The position numbers were made by a program, and so were the translations under genes. This document shows, piece after piece, positions 35,104-44,153 of a DNA stretch of 64,000 nt (positions are counted from its first letter, which is position 1; the number at the start of each line of letters is the position of its first letter). The notes below the pieces were generated by a model. The model saw nothing but the letters and a program-made list of their open reading frames with translations, was not told where the DNA came from and searched no databases. Location: assembly GCA_003151975.1 (NCBI GenBank), contig PLZD01000010.1, forward strand, positions 62,001-126,000, written 5' to 3'. The stretch comes from Elusimicrobiota bacterium (GTDB taxonomy: Bacteria; Elusimicrobiota; Elusimicrobia; UBA1565; UBA9628).

Positions 35104-35811
35104 AATTTTGACGAAAGCGATCAGATAGATGCGGGCAAAACCGTGGCGCCATCTCTTATAAAGGATCAGCGGCGAGACCGCCAATTCGAAGAGGCGGTAA
35201 GCCTGCGGCCCCGAGATGAGGCCGCCCCAGCGCTTGAAAATGAACTCATAATGCTTGCCCGTGACCAGGCGCAGGCGGGAGTCCGCGCGCAGCTCTTTGA
35301 TGAGCCGGTCGTAGTCGAGGCAGTCAGGCGCGCAGACGTCGGAGGCCGAAAGCAGGAAGGCTCCGCCGGATTTAAGGGAGTCGATGATGTTCGAGACCGC
35401 GCGCCTCTGCTCGTCGTAGGCGTTGATGCGCGTGAATGGGTAAATCTCGCGCGAGAAGATCAGGTCGTACTTGCCCGGCTCGCGGAAATCGGCGACGTTT
35501 TTCTTTAACGCCTCGATCCCGGGGCTCAAACTTCGGATCAAGGCCACGCCCTCGTCGGTGTGCTCGGCGGCGATCATCCGGCAGCCGGCCTCGTTGAAGG
35601 CCTCCGCGATGTGTCCCGCGCCGGCGCCGAGGTCGAGTCCGAGGTTCGTCGCGGGAAGCCTGAAGTCCGCGATGCGATTGAGAAACGCAAGGTAGCCGGA
35701 GACCATGCGCCGCGCGTCATTGGGCGCCGTCGTGTGCGGCGCGCGCTCTTGGGGCGCTGCCGAGACGATCGCGGGCTCGGCGTCGGCGAGCTTGCGGAAC
35801 TCGGAGCCCAT
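35101..35811 (-). CDS. class I SAM-dependent methyltransferase
   Basis: This is a 236-residue protein. SAM motif I is LGLDLGAGAGHIAE at 57-70, followed by IAAEHTDEG at the acidic strand end. The rest is typical of Methyltransf_11/25-like enzymes, with an aromatic, basic C-terminus (YKRWRHGFARIYL) that may touch membrane or lipid-linked substrate. It ends the 41.8-35.1 kb operon; its TGA stop contributes the TG of the next promoter. It overlaps the upstream acetyltransferase-like gene by one base. Confidence 0.78.
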   Translation of the reverse strand: MGSEFRKLADAEPAIVSAAPQERAPHTTAPNDARRMVSGYLAFLNRIADFRLPATNLGLDLGAGAGHIAEAFNEAGCRMIAAEHTDEGVALIRSLSPGIEALKKNVADFREPGKYDLIFSREIYPFTRINAYDEQRRAVSNIIDSLKSGGAFLLSASDVCAPDCLDYDRLIKELRADSRLRLVTGKHYEFIFKRWGGLISGPQAYRLFELAVSPLILYKRWRHGFARIYLIAFVKI

Positions 35812-36785
35812 CAGGAGTCTCCCACGCCCTTGGCCTTCAAGGCCCAGCCGAAGCCGCGCCGAGCGAGGTCAAACGTGGACCAGTCCCATTCACCGAGAAA
35901 TTCGACGAGCTTGGCGCGCGTGCCTTTCTTGAAGTCGAAGACGCCGCGCGCCTTGTCGGGGTCGGCGCCTCCCATGTCGTAGGATTTCACGCCGAGCTTT
36001 TGGCACTGCGTGATCAGCGCCCAGAAAATCGCGTAAGAGGCGTAGTTCTTACGGCCTTCGTTGGAGGCGGCCGCGAGCAGGTCCCAGGCTCGGTCGCCTT
36101 GGCGCACGCAGGCGCGCAGCGCGACCGGCGTTCCGTCCTGCGCGTCGGCGCGCATGAGGATGATGCCGTCCTTGAGATGGCTCAGCAGGGAGGTCAGCTC
36201 GCCTTCGACGAAATGCTCCTTGATTCCTTTCCAATCCTCCATGCGGCGGTAAACCTTGATGAGCTCCTCGGCCTTCGGGTCCTGCCAATGCACGGGCGGC
36301 GCGCAGCGCTTTTGGCCGCGGCGCAGGTTGTGGCGCCAGTTTTCCGTCAGACCGTCGAACAAAGTCTTCTCATCCTTCGTGAGGTCGAAATGGAAAGTCA
36401 GCGCGCGGTTGAACGGATGCTTCGGGCGCTTCCAGCCGGCGGAGAATAGCGCCGCGGCTTGCTCGGCATTCTGCTCGCGGTAGGAGCACATGCGGAAATA
36501 GCAAAGGCCCAAGCCCTTGGTCAGCGCGCGGCGCATGTCGTCGTTCCATAACGACGGTTCGCCGACGGGTCCGCCGCGGCTCCAGAGCACGCTGCCGCCC
36601 GGGAATTTCTTGTAGAGCGCTTGGACCATGGCGCGGTCGCCCGCGATCGCGCGCCGCAGCCGCCAGCCTTGCGAGAGCTTGTGCCGGGCCCAGCCCGAGG
36701 ATTGGTAGACGTTGTGATCGGGCAAGGCGAGCAGGGCGTCGTCCCACCGCGCGTCGTCGCCGTCGAAGAGTTTCCAGGCTACCAT
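35811..36785 (-). CDS. FemAB/GNAT-fold acyltransferase
   Basis: This is a 324-residue protein. The N-terminal half has a GNAT-like subdomain (SSGWARHKLSQGWRLRR); the second half has WRHNLRRGQKR near 148-158 and ALRACVRQG, with YASYAIFWALI and YDMGGADPDKARGVFDFKKG (given here as YDMGGADP) at the end. That is the BioF2-like/FemAB (Acetyltransf_6) pattern, in which two GNAT folds transfer an aminoacyl or acyl group. In glycan loci such proteins often N-acylate an amino sugar, perhaps the one made by the adjacent aminotransferase. The donor is unknown. Confidence 0.75.
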   Translation of the reverse strand: MVAWKLFDGDDARWDDALLALPDHNVYQSSGWARHKLSQGWRLRRAIAGDRAMVQALYKKFPGGSVLWSRGGPVGEPSLWNDDMRRALTKGLGLCYFRMCSYREQNAEQAAALFSAGWKRPKHPFNRALTFHFDLTKDEKTLFDGLTENWRHNLRRGQKRCAPPVHWQDPKAEELIKVYRRMEDWKGIKEHFVEGELTSLLSHLKDGIILMRADAQDGTPVALRACVRQGDRAWDLLAAASNEGRKNYASYAIFWALITQCQKLGVKSYDMGGADPDKARGVFDFKKGTRAKLVEFLGEWDWSTFDLARRGFGWALKAKGVGDS

Positions 36786-37828
36786 AGAAAATAGACGAGA
36801 TAAATCCCGCGGTAATGCTCCGGGGCCGTGGAGGCGACCGCCGACGGCAGATCTGGCCAGCTCATCGGCTCAAAGCCGAGGCGCGCAAGCCTCGTGAAGG
36901 CCTCGTCATGCCTGCGCTCATCGAGACGAAAAGGGAATCCCTGCGGGACTACCGCTGGCGGCAAGTGCGGGAATACCGGCTGGAGGCCGAGCGCGGAGAT
37001 TTCTTTGCCGACAAGCTCGTAGAGCGCGCGGCGGCGCGCGGTTTCGAGCGAAGGCGAAGAAAGGCGCAGCGGCTGCGCGAGCTGCGCGCAAGGAAGCTCG
37101 GGCCCCGGAAGAAATTTCTCCGAGGCGGGATCGCCGGGCGGCAGGCGACTGCCCGACTTGAGTTGGCGTAGTCGCCGCAATCCGTTTAGCGCGCCGAGCG
37201 CCGCTTTGGCGCCTGCAAGTCCGGCGATCGTGCGCGCCGAGCTCTTGACGAGAGAGCGCAATCCAGCCTTGGCGAAGGGCGACTGAGGCTCGAGCCCCCA
37301 ATCGCCGCCCTTGCCGGTGGCGGCCAGCGCCGCGCCGTTGGGCAGCGCCAAAGTCTTGCGCAGACTAAAAATTCCCAAGTCGGCGCGCGCCCCGAGCAGG
37401 GCGCCGCGCTCGTCGCGGCTGAATAAACCGTGCGCGTTGTCCTCGACGATCAGCGCGCCCGTCAATTCCTTGTAGCGCTGGAACGGCGAAAGGTCGGCGG
37501 GGAAGCCGAAAAAGTTGACCGCGATGATGGCGCGGGCCTTGGGCCAGTCTTTAGGATCCGTGGCTGGAGCCAGCGCGCGATTCACAGGATAAAAAACGGG
37601 CTCGGCGCCGACGGCGGCGATCGACGAGAGCAGATCACGGCAAACGAACTCAGGCACGAGCACCTTGTCGCCGCGCGAGACTTTCGCGGCGCGTAAGCCG
37701 GACGCGAGCGCGCGGCGCGCGAAGCTGAAATAGCGGAGCGGAACGTCGGGCAGCAAATCCTCGAGACGCCAAGGCGCGGGAGCTTTCGGCGGGCAGTAGA
37801 CGGTCGCGGCGGCCTGATTGAGGTTCAT
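36779..37828 (-). CDS. DegT-family PLP-dependent aminotransferase (divergent)
   Basis: This is a 349-residue protein from the ATG at 37828, overlapping the GT2 gene as ATGA. The family landmarks are VLVPEFVCRDLL near 56-67, IVEDNAHGL (Asp130) and the Schiff-base Lys158 in FSLRKTLALPNGAAL. The N-terminal domain is shorter than in ordinary DegT proteins and resembles the aminotransferase at 57.5-58.6 kb (VLVPEFVC versus VAIPNSVC). It would aminate a keto-sugar nucleotide. The downstream FemAB/GNAT protein may acylate the new amine. Sugar unknown. Confidence 0.8.
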   Translation of the reverse strand: MNLNQAAATVYCPPKAPAPWRLEDLLPDVPLRYFSFARRALASGLRAAKVSRGDKVLVPEFVCRDLLSSIAAVGAEPVFYPVNRALAPATDPKDWPKARAIIAVNFFGFPADLSPFQRYKELTGALIVEDNAHGLFSRDERGALLGARADLGIFSLRKTLALPNGAALAATGKGGDWGLEPQSPFAKAGLRSLVKSSARTIAGLAGAKAALGALNGLRRLRQLKSGSRLPPGDPASEKFLPGPELPCAQLAQPLRLSSPSLETARRRALYELVGKEISALGLQPVFPHLPPAVVPQGFPFRLDERRHDEAFTRLARLGFEPMSWPDLPSAVASTAPEHYRGIYLVYFLW

Positions 37829-38733
37829 TTCGCAGTCTTGATTTTCGCGACGATCCACTCCGCCGCCGTCACGGGGTTCTTCCAGTCGAGGGGGTAAGTC
37901 GTAAGCGCTCGAAAGGCGTAGGATTTCGCGGACGCGGTTTCTCCCTGAGCGATCAAAGCGCGCGCGGCCGCGCGCCAGACCCAGGCTAGGCGGCGCTTTT
38001 TCTTTAATTCCGTGCGCCAGCCGTTCTCGGGCAGGCGGGAGAAATGATCGCGCAGCATAGCTTCGAGGTTCGTGTGATGGTAGACCACTTTGCTCGAGGC
38101 GCCGAGCGGGTCCACGATCCAAGTGCCGAGGATATCCGGGAAAAAGTGAAAGCGGCAGACTTCGGCTAGGCGAATCCACGCGTCGTAATCTTCTACGGTA
38201 TTAAAACGCGGATCCTCGCGAAAGCCTCCGATCCGGTCGAGCTTGGATTTCTTGACGATCACGCAGGACGGCGACAGCGTATTGCCTTTGAAAATGAGCC
38301 GCTCGTGCATCTTGGGAACGGCGGGGCCGTGCTTGGTCACACCGATGATCTTGCCGTCCTTGACGATCTCCTCGTTGTGGCAGACGAGGTCGGCCTCGGG
38401 ATGCGCGTCGAGCTCGGCCAATGATCGCGCGAGTTTCTCCGGGCGCCATAGATCATCGTGATCGAGAAAGCTGATGAGGTCGGCGGTCGACTCGCGGATG
38501 CCCGTGTTGCGGGCGCCGGCAATCCGCTTGTTCTCCTGACGCACGCAGCGGCCCTTGAGTTTTCGGTCCGAGAGAAACCAGTCGACGACCTTCTTAGTGT
38601 CGTCTTTCGAACCGTCATCGACGACGACGACCTCGAAGTCCTTGAAGGTCTGAGCGGCGACCGTCTCCAGCGTTTTGCCGATGAACGCCGCGGCGTTGTA
38701 GGCCGGTATGACGATCGAGACTCGTGGAGCCAT
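37825..38733 (-). CDS. GT2-family glycosyltransferase
   Basis: This is a 302-residue GT-A enzyme. VSIVIPAYNAA opens the fold, VVVDDGSKDD (36-45) binds the nucleotide, and SFLDHDDLW (88-96) carries the DxD-type metal site (DHDD 91-94). The helical C-terminal 100 residues include basic stretches (KKKRRLAWVW) but no transmembrane segment. Capsule and O-antigen repeat assembly on the cytoplasmic side is the expected role. The start overlaps the upstream reductase stop by one base. Confidence 0.87.
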   Translation of the reverse strand: MAPRVSIVIPAYNAAAFIGKTLETVAAQTFKDFEVVVVDDGSKDDTKKVVDWFLSDRKLKGRCVRQENKRIAGARNTGIRESTADLISFLDHDDLWRPEKLARSLAELDAHPEADLVCHNEEIVKDGKIIGVTKHGPAVPKMHERLIFKGNTLSPSCVIVKKSKLDRIGGFREDPRFNTVEDYDAWIRLAEVCRFHFFPDILGTWIVDPLGASSKVVYHHTNLEAMLRDHFSRLPENGWRTELKKKRRLAWVWRAAARALIAQGETASAKSYAFRALTTYPLDWKNPVTAAEWIVAKIKTAK

Positions 38734-39638
38734 TAGGCGCGCAGGACGAGAGAGTCTTTCATAGCCTTAAGGCCGTCCTCGAGCGCCACGGCGGGAACGC
38801 CGAGTTCCTTCTCCATGCGCGCGACGACAAAGGAGGTCTTGGGCGGCCGCGGCGCGATGCCAGGAAACGCGTCGGAGCCGACTTTGTCTATAAGCGCCGC
38901 GTCGAGGCCGAAGACCTTGGCGATCGCCAGCCCGAATTGGTGGCGGTTGACCGTGTCCTTGCCGCCGAGATGGAATATGCCCGAGGGTTTCTTCTTGATC
39001 ATCGCCCACATCGCCTTGCCGCAGGGAATGTTGAAGAGCGGGTTCTCGAAGACGTCGCCCACGAGCTGCACGCGCTCGCCGCGCATGAGCTTATCGTAGA
39101 TCCACGTGGCGGGATTGGGGCGGGTCGCGATGTGGTTCCAGCCGTACATCAAGATGGGCCGCGCGATCGTCCAGTGCGCCAGCGTCTCCTGCACGATCTT
39201 CTCGCAGTCGACCTTGAGCTTGCCGTACTTGTTGACGGGCGCCACCGCGTCTTCCTCGCGGTAAGGCGCCTTTTTGCCGTCAAACACGGCGTTAGTAGAA
39301 ACGTAGATCAGGTGGATGCCCGCCTTGCGGCAGGCGGAGGTGATGTTGAGCGTGCCGACGATGTTGGACTCCAGGCTCTCGGCGTAGTGCTTCTCGACGT
39401 AGTCGACCGACGCGATGCCCGCCGCGTGCACGACGGCGTCGAACTTGTGTTTGGCGAAAAGCTTGTCGACCGCGCGCTTGTCGCGGATGTCGAGCACCAA
39501 GTGCTTCATGCGCGAGTCCTTGACCTCATAGGCGCGCTGATGCAGGCCGAGCAGGCGGAAGCCCGCGGGGGCCGTCTCCTCCATGCCTTTGCCGAGCAGG
39601 CCGGTCGAGCCCGTGATCAGAACAAGCGGCTTGCTCAT
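38733..39638 (-). CDS. RmlD-like NAD(P)-dependent sugar reductase
   Basis: This is a 301-residue SDR from the ATG at 39638, overlapping the previous stop as ATGA. LVLITGSTGLLGKG (5-18) binds the cofactor, VSTNAVFDG (113-121) and YGKLK (Tyr138, Lys142) are catalytic, and GIFHLGGKDTVNRHQF near 232 matches RmlD-type 4-ketoreductases (dTDP-4-dehydrorhamnose reductase family). It probably reduces a 4-keto deoxysugar made by a dehydratase of the cluster. No rmlA/B/C is in the window, so dTDP-rhamnose itself is not implied. Confidence 0.8.
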   Translation of the reverse strand: MSKPLVLITGSTGLLGKGMEETAPAGFRLLGLHQRAYEVKDSRMKHLVLDIRDKRAVDKLFAKHKFDAVVHAAGIASVDYVEKHYAESLESNIVGTLNITSACRKAGIHLIYVSTNAVFDGKKAPYREEDAVAPVNKYGKLKVDCEKIVQETLAHWTIARPILMYGWNHIATRPNPATWIYDKLMRGERVQLVGDVFENPLFNIPCGKAMWAMIKKKPSGIFHLGGKDTVNRHQFGLAIAKVFGLDAALIDKVGSDAFPGIAPRPPKTSFVVARMEKELGVPAVALEDGLKAMKDSLVLRA

Positions 39639-40666
39639 TCTTTCTCCGCCGCCGTGAAAAGGATGTTGCCGCGCTCGCGGCGCGCCGCGTAGCTCAGCCA
39701 AAACGCGCCGGCCACGGGCGACAGCAGGACCTTGGCTCCGGCCGCGTAGACGCCGAAGAGTTTTTGGCGCAGGCCTTTGTCGGCGAGCGCCCCGGGGAGC
39801 GCCTCGCTTTGAGACAACTCCGTGACGCTGGCCGCCTCGGACGCGCCTTTCTTGAAGAGGACTCTCTTCGCCAGGCGCAGCGCGGGTTTGACGCCCCAGT
39901 GCAAGGTCATGATCTCCAGAAAATAGGAAAACTCGAGCGACGACGCTTCTTGCCTCACGACCTTGAAACCTTCGCGCTCGAGAAACGAGCGCAGCGCCGT
40001 CGGAGTCCAGCGCGTGAAGTGATGTGGAGGGAAATCGTACTCTTCGCGGCCGTAGGGCATCGGGCGCAGGGCGTTAGGCAAGGTCACGACGAGCGTGCCG
40101 CCGGGTTTGAGCAGGCGGCGGGCTTGCTTGGCCAGCTCGCGCGGCTCGGGTGTGTGCTCGAGCACGTCGAAGAGGGTGACGGCGTCGAACTCGCCTTCCT
40201 TGCGCGAGCCGCAGAAGGCGGACCAGTCGGAGGCGTGCGCCTCGATGCCGCGCTTTTTGACCTCGGCGACCTTGCGCGGATCGTAGTCGAAGCCGACGGC
40301 GTGCCATCCCGAGCGCTTCGCCAGATCGATGAAGCCGCCCTCGCCGCAGCCGACGTCGAGCACGCGCCCCGCCGGGAGGTTGAGCCGGAAGAACTCCGAA
40401 AAGCGCGCGTCGTCCTCGGGCGTCTTCTGCGGCTCAAGCGGCACGGCCTTCGAATACCAGTCCGCACCGACGGCGACGCGCGGTTCAGAAAAGACGACGC
40501 CGCAGCCCGAGCAGGCGTAGAGACGGTAGAGAGTGTTTGCGTGGCGGTCGTAATGCGTCTCGACTAGACCGATGACGGTCGAGGAGCAGGCGCAGCAGGA
40601 GACGGCGGGCGCGGCGTCCGCCGAGGAGAAAGAGTGAACTCCGGAAGAGTGAACGTCTGACACCAT
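39635..40666 (-). CDS. zinc-ribbon class I methyltransferase
   Basis: This is a 343-residue protein, similar in plan to the methyltransferase at 30.5-31.4 kb. An N-terminal Cys set (C24/25, C27, then C52-x2-C55) is followed by VLDVGCGEGGF (102-112), FDVLEHTPEPRELA, and LKPGGTLVVTLPN. The extra C-terminal region of about 100 residues is partly hydrophobic. Methyltransferases with such Cys pairs are common beside NDP-sugar genes and act on deoxysugars. It begins two bases after the aminotransferase gene. Confidence 0.82.
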   Translation of the reverse strand: MVSDVHSSGVHSFSSADAAPAVSCCACSSTVIGLVETHYDRHANTLYRLYACSGCGVVFSEPRVAVGADWYSKAVPLEPQKTPEDDARFSEFFRLNLPAGRVLDVGCGEGGFIDLAKRSGWHAVGFDYDPRKVAEVKKRGIEAHASDWSAFCGSRKEGEFDAVTLFDVLEHTPEPRELAKQARRLLKPGGTLVVTLPNALRPMPYGREEYDFPPHHFTRWTPTALRSFLEREGFKVVRQEASSLEFSYFLEIMTLHWGVKPALRLAKRVLFKKGASEAASVTELSQSEALPGALADKGLRQKLFGVYAAGAKVLLSPVAGAFWLSYAARRERGNILFTAAEKE

Positions 40667-40668
40667 CT

Positions 40669-41838
40669 TTAGCGCAAGACCGCGCGCACGGCGTCGATCA
40701 CGTCGGCGGCGTCCTCGTCGGTGAGCTTGGGCGAAAGCGGCAGGGAGAGGGTCCTCTCCGAGATGAACTCGGCGTTGGGAAAATCGCCGGGCTTGCAGCC
40801 GAGAAGCTTTCGGTAGTACGGCTGAAGATGGCAGGCGATGTAATGAACCCCGGTGCCGATGTTGAGCTTGGTGAGCTCATTGAGGACTTGGTCGCGCGAT
40901 TTGCCGAGGCGGTCGACATCGATGTGCGGCGTGAAGAGGTGGTAGGCGTGGCGCGTGTCCTTCTCGGGCGCGGGCGGCAAGAAAGCGGGCAAGCCGGAGA
41001 AAGCCTCCATGTAGCGATTCCAAAGGACCTCGCGGCGCTTCCAGTAGCGGTCGACGCGCGGGAGTTGGTGGATGCCGAGAGCGGCGGCCATGTCGGTCAT
41101 GTTGTACTTGAAGCCCGCGTAGACGACCTCGTAATGCTTGTAGCCGTCGTCGGAGAAGCGCTTCCAGGCGTCCTTGCTCATCCCGTGCAGCGCGAGAATC
41201 TTGATCTTGTCGGCGTACTCGGAATCGTTGGTCAGCACCATGCCGCCTTCGGCCGTGGTAATGTTTTTGGTCACGTAGAAGCTCAGCGCGCCGAACTCGC
41301 CGAAGGTGCCGGCCTTCTTGCCGTGGTACTCGGTCTCGACGGCGTGCGCGCAGTCCTCGACCAGCGCGAGCTTGTGTTTCTTGGCGATCGCGGTCAGCGC
41401 GTCCATGTCGCACGAGCGTCCGGCGAAATGCACGGGCAGGATGGCGCGAGTTTTCTTAGTGATTTTCTTGGCGACGAGCTCCGGGTCGATGTTTTGCGTC
41501 TGCCGGTCGCAGTCGACCATCACGGGCCTGGCGCCCGCGTGCAGGATGGCGTTCAGTGTCGCGCAGAAAGTCATCGGCGTCGTGATGACCTCGTCGCCGG
41601 GCTTAAGGTCGAGCGCCAAAAGTGAAAGGTGCAGGGCCGCGGTCGCCGAGTTGACCGCGACGGCGTGCTTGACGCCTTTGTACTTGCCGACCATCTCCTC
41701 GAATTTCTTGACCTTGGGGCCGGTGCCGATCCAGCCCGAGCGGAGGGTGTCGACGACTTCCTGGATCTCGGCTTCCTCTATAAGGGGGCTGCCGAAGACG
41801 AGGAAATCCTTGCGAATCTTGGGGGTTTGAGCCTTCAT
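40669..41838 (-). CDS. DegT/ArnB-like sugar aminotransferase, first gene of operon
   Basis: This is a 389-residue PLP enzyme. FGSPLIEEAEIQEVVDTL and SGWIGTGPKVKKFE are the N-terminal blocks of ArnB/PglE-type C4 aminotransferases. VNSATAALHL binds phosphate, and Asp162 (LVEDCAHAV) and Lys191 (YVTKNITTAEGG) are catalytic. Among the six aminotransferases of the window this one is most like C4-transaminases of 4-keto-6-deoxy sugars. It starts the middle operon directly after copy B of the promoter-operator, with a leader of only about 11 bases. Confidence 0.88.
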   Translation of the reverse strand: MKAQTPKIRKDFLVFGSPLIEEAEIQEVVDTLRSGWIGTGPKVKKFEEMVGKYKGVKHAVAVNSATAALHLSLLALDLKPGDEVITTPMTFCATLNAILHAGARPVMVDCDRQTQNIDPELVAKKITKKTRAILPVHFAGRSCDMDALTAIAKKHKLALVEDCAHAVETEYHGKKAGTFGEFGALSFYVTKNITTAEGGMVLTNDSEYADKIKILALHGMSKDAWKRFSDDGYKHYEVVYAGFKYNMTDMAAALGIHQLPRVDRYWKRREVLWNRYMEAFSGLPAFLPPAPEKDTRHAYHLFTPHIDVDRLGKSRDQVLNELTKLNIGTGVHYIACHLQPYYRKLLGCKPGDFPNAEFISERTLSLPLSPKLTDEDAADVIDAVRAVLR

Positions 41839-41840
41839 AC

Positions 41841-41864
41841 GTTCAGAATATGAACATTATAGCA
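41841..41864 (-). promoter_or_regulatory. composite promoter-operator, copy B (middle operon)
   Basis: Minus strand: TG-C-TATAAT (41864-41856), immediately followed by GTTCA (41855-41851), five bases, TGAAC (41845-41841). The TATAAT contains the TAA stop of the upstream rfbG gene, so the promoter is embedded in the end of that gene. No consensus -35; its place is taken by another inverted repeat (41861-41882). Confidence 0.82.
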
Positions 41865-42912
41865 GATATTCCTTTATCTGCTGGCGCGTCAGTTCGATCG
41901 CGCTGCTGCCTTCGGCCGAGGCTTTGTACCACGAAGCAGTCTCCTTTATAGAGGAGTTGAAGTCGAGCCGCGGGCTCCAGCCGAGCTTTCGCGCCTTCGT
42001 CGCATCTAGGCGAAGCACGCGCGCTTCATGCAGAGGACTTTTCTTGATCGCGATTTTAAGCGAAGCGCCCCACGCTTTCGCGAAACCCTTCCCGAGCTGC
42101 AGGACCGAACGCGATTGCGATACCTCCGGACCGAAATTCCAGGGGCCGGAATATCGCGCGGGCTCGGCGCGCAGCTTGAGAGCGAGCAGCATATAGCCGT
42201 AGAGCGGCTCGAGCACGTGCTGCCAAGGCCTCACGGCATTCGGGTTGCGCAGAACGAGCGTTCTGCGTTTCTGAATCGCCGTCACAATGTCGGGAACCAA
42301 GCGGTCTTCGGCCCAATCGCCGCCGCCGATCACGTTGCCCGCGCGCGCGGACGCCGCGCCGAGTTTTGGCCGATCGTTCAAGAAGCTGTCGAGATAAGAC
42401 TTGAAGACCATCTCCGCGCAGGCCTTCGAGGCGCTGTACGGATCCTCTCCGCCAAGGGCGTCGTCCTCGCGGTAGCCGCGAGCGAAATTCTTGTTGAGGT
42501 AACACTTGTCCGAGGTCACGTAGACCAGGGAGCGCACGGAAGGACAGCCGCGCACGGCCTCGAGGAGGTTGGCCGAGCCGATCACGTTGGTCTCGAAGGT
42601 TTCCTCGGGCTTTGCGTACGCGCGGCGAACGAGCGCCTGCGCCGCGAGATGAAAAACAAATTCCGGCTTGGCGGCCTTCAACGCTTGCGCGAGTTTGCGC
42701 GCGTCGCGGATATCGCCGTCCTGGTGGCGGATCAAGTTCTTGAGGCGCAGTTTGTGGAACAGGTCGTGCGGGTGTTCGGGCGGCAGGGCGTAGCCAGTGA
42801 CTTTCGCGCCGAGATCATTGAGCCACAACGAAAGCCACGCGCCCTTAAAGCCTGTGTCGCCGGTCACGAAAATGCGCCGGCCTTTGAAATCCGAAAGAAG
42901 CGGTGCCTTCAT
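41857..42912 (-). CDS. rfbG: CDP-glucose 4,6-dehydratase
   Basis: This is a 351-residue SDR. FVTGDTGFKGAWLSLWL at 15-31, FHLAAQALVRRAY, VTSDKCY (132-138), DPYSASKACAEMVF (Tyr159, Lys163), ASARAGNVIGGGDW (187-200) and RPWQHVLEPLYGYMLLA match RfbG blocks almost residue for residue. The enzyme forms CDP-4-keto-6-deoxyglucose, the precursor of dideoxysugars and related residues. Its usual supplier RfbF (CDP-glucose pyrophosphorylase) is not in the window and must be elsewhere. It is the last gene of the legF-legI operon and carries the next operon's promoter in its 3' end. Confidence 0.93.
   Translation of the reverse strand: MKAPLLSDFKGRRIFVTGDTGFKGAWLSLWLNDLGAKVTGYALPPEHPHDLFHKLRLKNLIRHQDGDIRDARKLAQALKAAKPEFVFHLAAQALVRRAYAKPEETFETNVIGSANLLEAVRGCPSVRSLVYVTSDKCYLNKNFARGYREDDALGGEDPYSASKACAEMVFKSYLDSFLNDRPKLGAASARAGNVIGGGDWAEDRLVPDIVTAIQKRRTLVLRNPNAVRPWQHVLEPLYGYMLLALKLRAEPARYSGPWNFGPEVSQSRSVLQLGKGFAKAWGASLKIAIKKSPLHEARVLRLDATKARKLGWSPRLDFNSSIKETASWYKASAEGSSAIELTRQQIKEYLL
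41861..41882. repeat. 8-bp inverted repeat AGCAGATA-N6-TATCTGCT upstream of copy B
   Basis: The repeat lies inside the last codons of rfbG and overlaps the TGC of the extended -10, occupying the -35 region of copy B. It could be a second protein site or an RNA hairpin that ends the rfbG transcript. No T-run follows it in that direction. Confidence 0.4.
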
Positions 42913-44153
42913 CCGCGAGCCTCCGCAAGAAGCGACTTGTATAAATCGATGTAGCGCGCGACCGACGCTTTGGCAGTAAAGCGCTCTTGAAATCTTATGG
43001 AAGCGGCCTTGCCGAGTTCTTCGCGCAACGAGGCGTCTTTGCAGAGCGAGCCCAGCGCGCGGGCCAGCGCGTCCGAATCTCCCGGCGCGACCACGAGGCC
43101 GCTCGCGCCGTTTTCGATCTGCTCGGCGACGCCGCCCACTTGCGTCGCGACGACGGGCTTTGAGAGACTCATCGCTTCGAGGATGACATTGGGAAAATCT
43201 TCAAAGCCGGTCGAGGGCAGCGCAACGATGTCGGCCGCGTTAAAAAGATCGAAGTGCTTCTTTTCCCAGCCGAGGAACAGCACGTCGCCTTCGAGGTCGA
43301 GAGATTTCGCCAGCGCTTCGAGCTCGGCGCGGATCGTGCCGTCTCCGCCGAGCGCGGTCACGGGAAAGGGGGAGAGGCCATCTTTCTTTAATTTGGCCAG
43401 CGCCTCGAAGAGCACCGCGTGGCCTTTGCGCGGCTCGAGCACGGCCACGACCGCGATCAGTGGGCGCTCTTTGGCGACGCGCAGGCGCAGGCGCACGGAC
43501 TCGGGGGCTTCCGTCACGGCGCGCGCGGCGATGCCGTTGGGCAGGACGGCGGTTTGCCTTTGCGAGAGGCCGAGAAATTGCGCGAACGCGTCGCGCGCGT
43601 CGTTTGAGGCCGTGACGACAAGCGTTGCGGAGTCCGCCGCGAGATGATCCATTGGCCAGTCGAGCCAGCGGTCGGGGCCGCGATAAGGCACCGGCAGATT
43701 ATTGATCATGTGCACCACGCGCTTGACGCCCGCCAGCCGCGCCGCGGGGCCCGCGGCCAGGCACGAGACCGCGCCCGGAAAGCCGCCATTGTTGATGTGG
43801 AGTACGTCGATCTTCTGTCCTGAGAGCGACGCGTAGATTTTGCAGAAGTCCCAAAGGAAGATCCAATACTTGACGAGAAGGACGCGCGTGAGCGCCTTGT
43901 AGAGAATGCGCAGCGGCGCGGGCCAATCGTTGGCCAGGCCCGAAACTTGATGGAAGTCGAGGATATCGAGCGGGGTGAGCTTGGGTGGATTGGGCACGCG
44001 CGACTTGAAGCCTTCTTCGTACTCCGTGGTGGGGCGATAACTAAAGCTGACCTCGCACTCGCGCGCGAGCCGCTCGTCGGCGAAAAAATTGGCGAGCATG
44101 TTCTCGCAGCCCGCGAAGTAATCGCAGTCGGAGTGAAACCTAATTCGCATCAT
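42909..44153 (-). CDS. GT4-family glycosyltransferase
   Basis: This is a 414-residue GT-B enzyme. The ATG at 44153 overlaps the upstream stop (a second ATG is the next codon). The N-terminal domain includes VLHINNGGFPG and RVVHMINNLPVPY; the donor domain has NGIAARAV, LEPRKGHAVLFEAL, GGDGTIRAELEAL and the E-x7-E motif EDFPNVILE. An aromatic-rich insertion near 85-105 (KYWIFLWDFCKIY) may lie on the membrane. It probably adds a sugar to the lipid-linked repeat unit. The preceding gene is an acetyltransferase that could modify the same residue. Confidence 0.87.
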   Translation of the reverse strand: MMRIRFHSDCDYFAGCENMLANFFADERLARECEVSFSYRPTTEYEEGFKSRVPNPPKLTPLDILDFHQVSGLANDWPAPLRILYKALTRVLLVKYWIFLWDFCKIYASLSGQKIDVLHINNGGFPGAVSCLAAGPAARLAGVKRVVHMINNLPVPYRGPDRWLDWPMDHLAADSATLVVTASNDARDAFAQFLGLSQRQTAVLPNGIAARAVTEAPESVRLRLRVAKERPLIAVVAVLEPRKGHAVLFEALAKLKKDGLSPFPVTALGGDGTIRAELEALAKSLDLEGDVLFLGWEKKHFDLFNAADIVALPSTGFEDFPNVILEAMSLSKPVVATQVGGVAEQIENGASGLVVAPGDSDALARALGSLCKDASLREELGKAASIRFQERFTAKASVARYIDLYKSLLAEARG

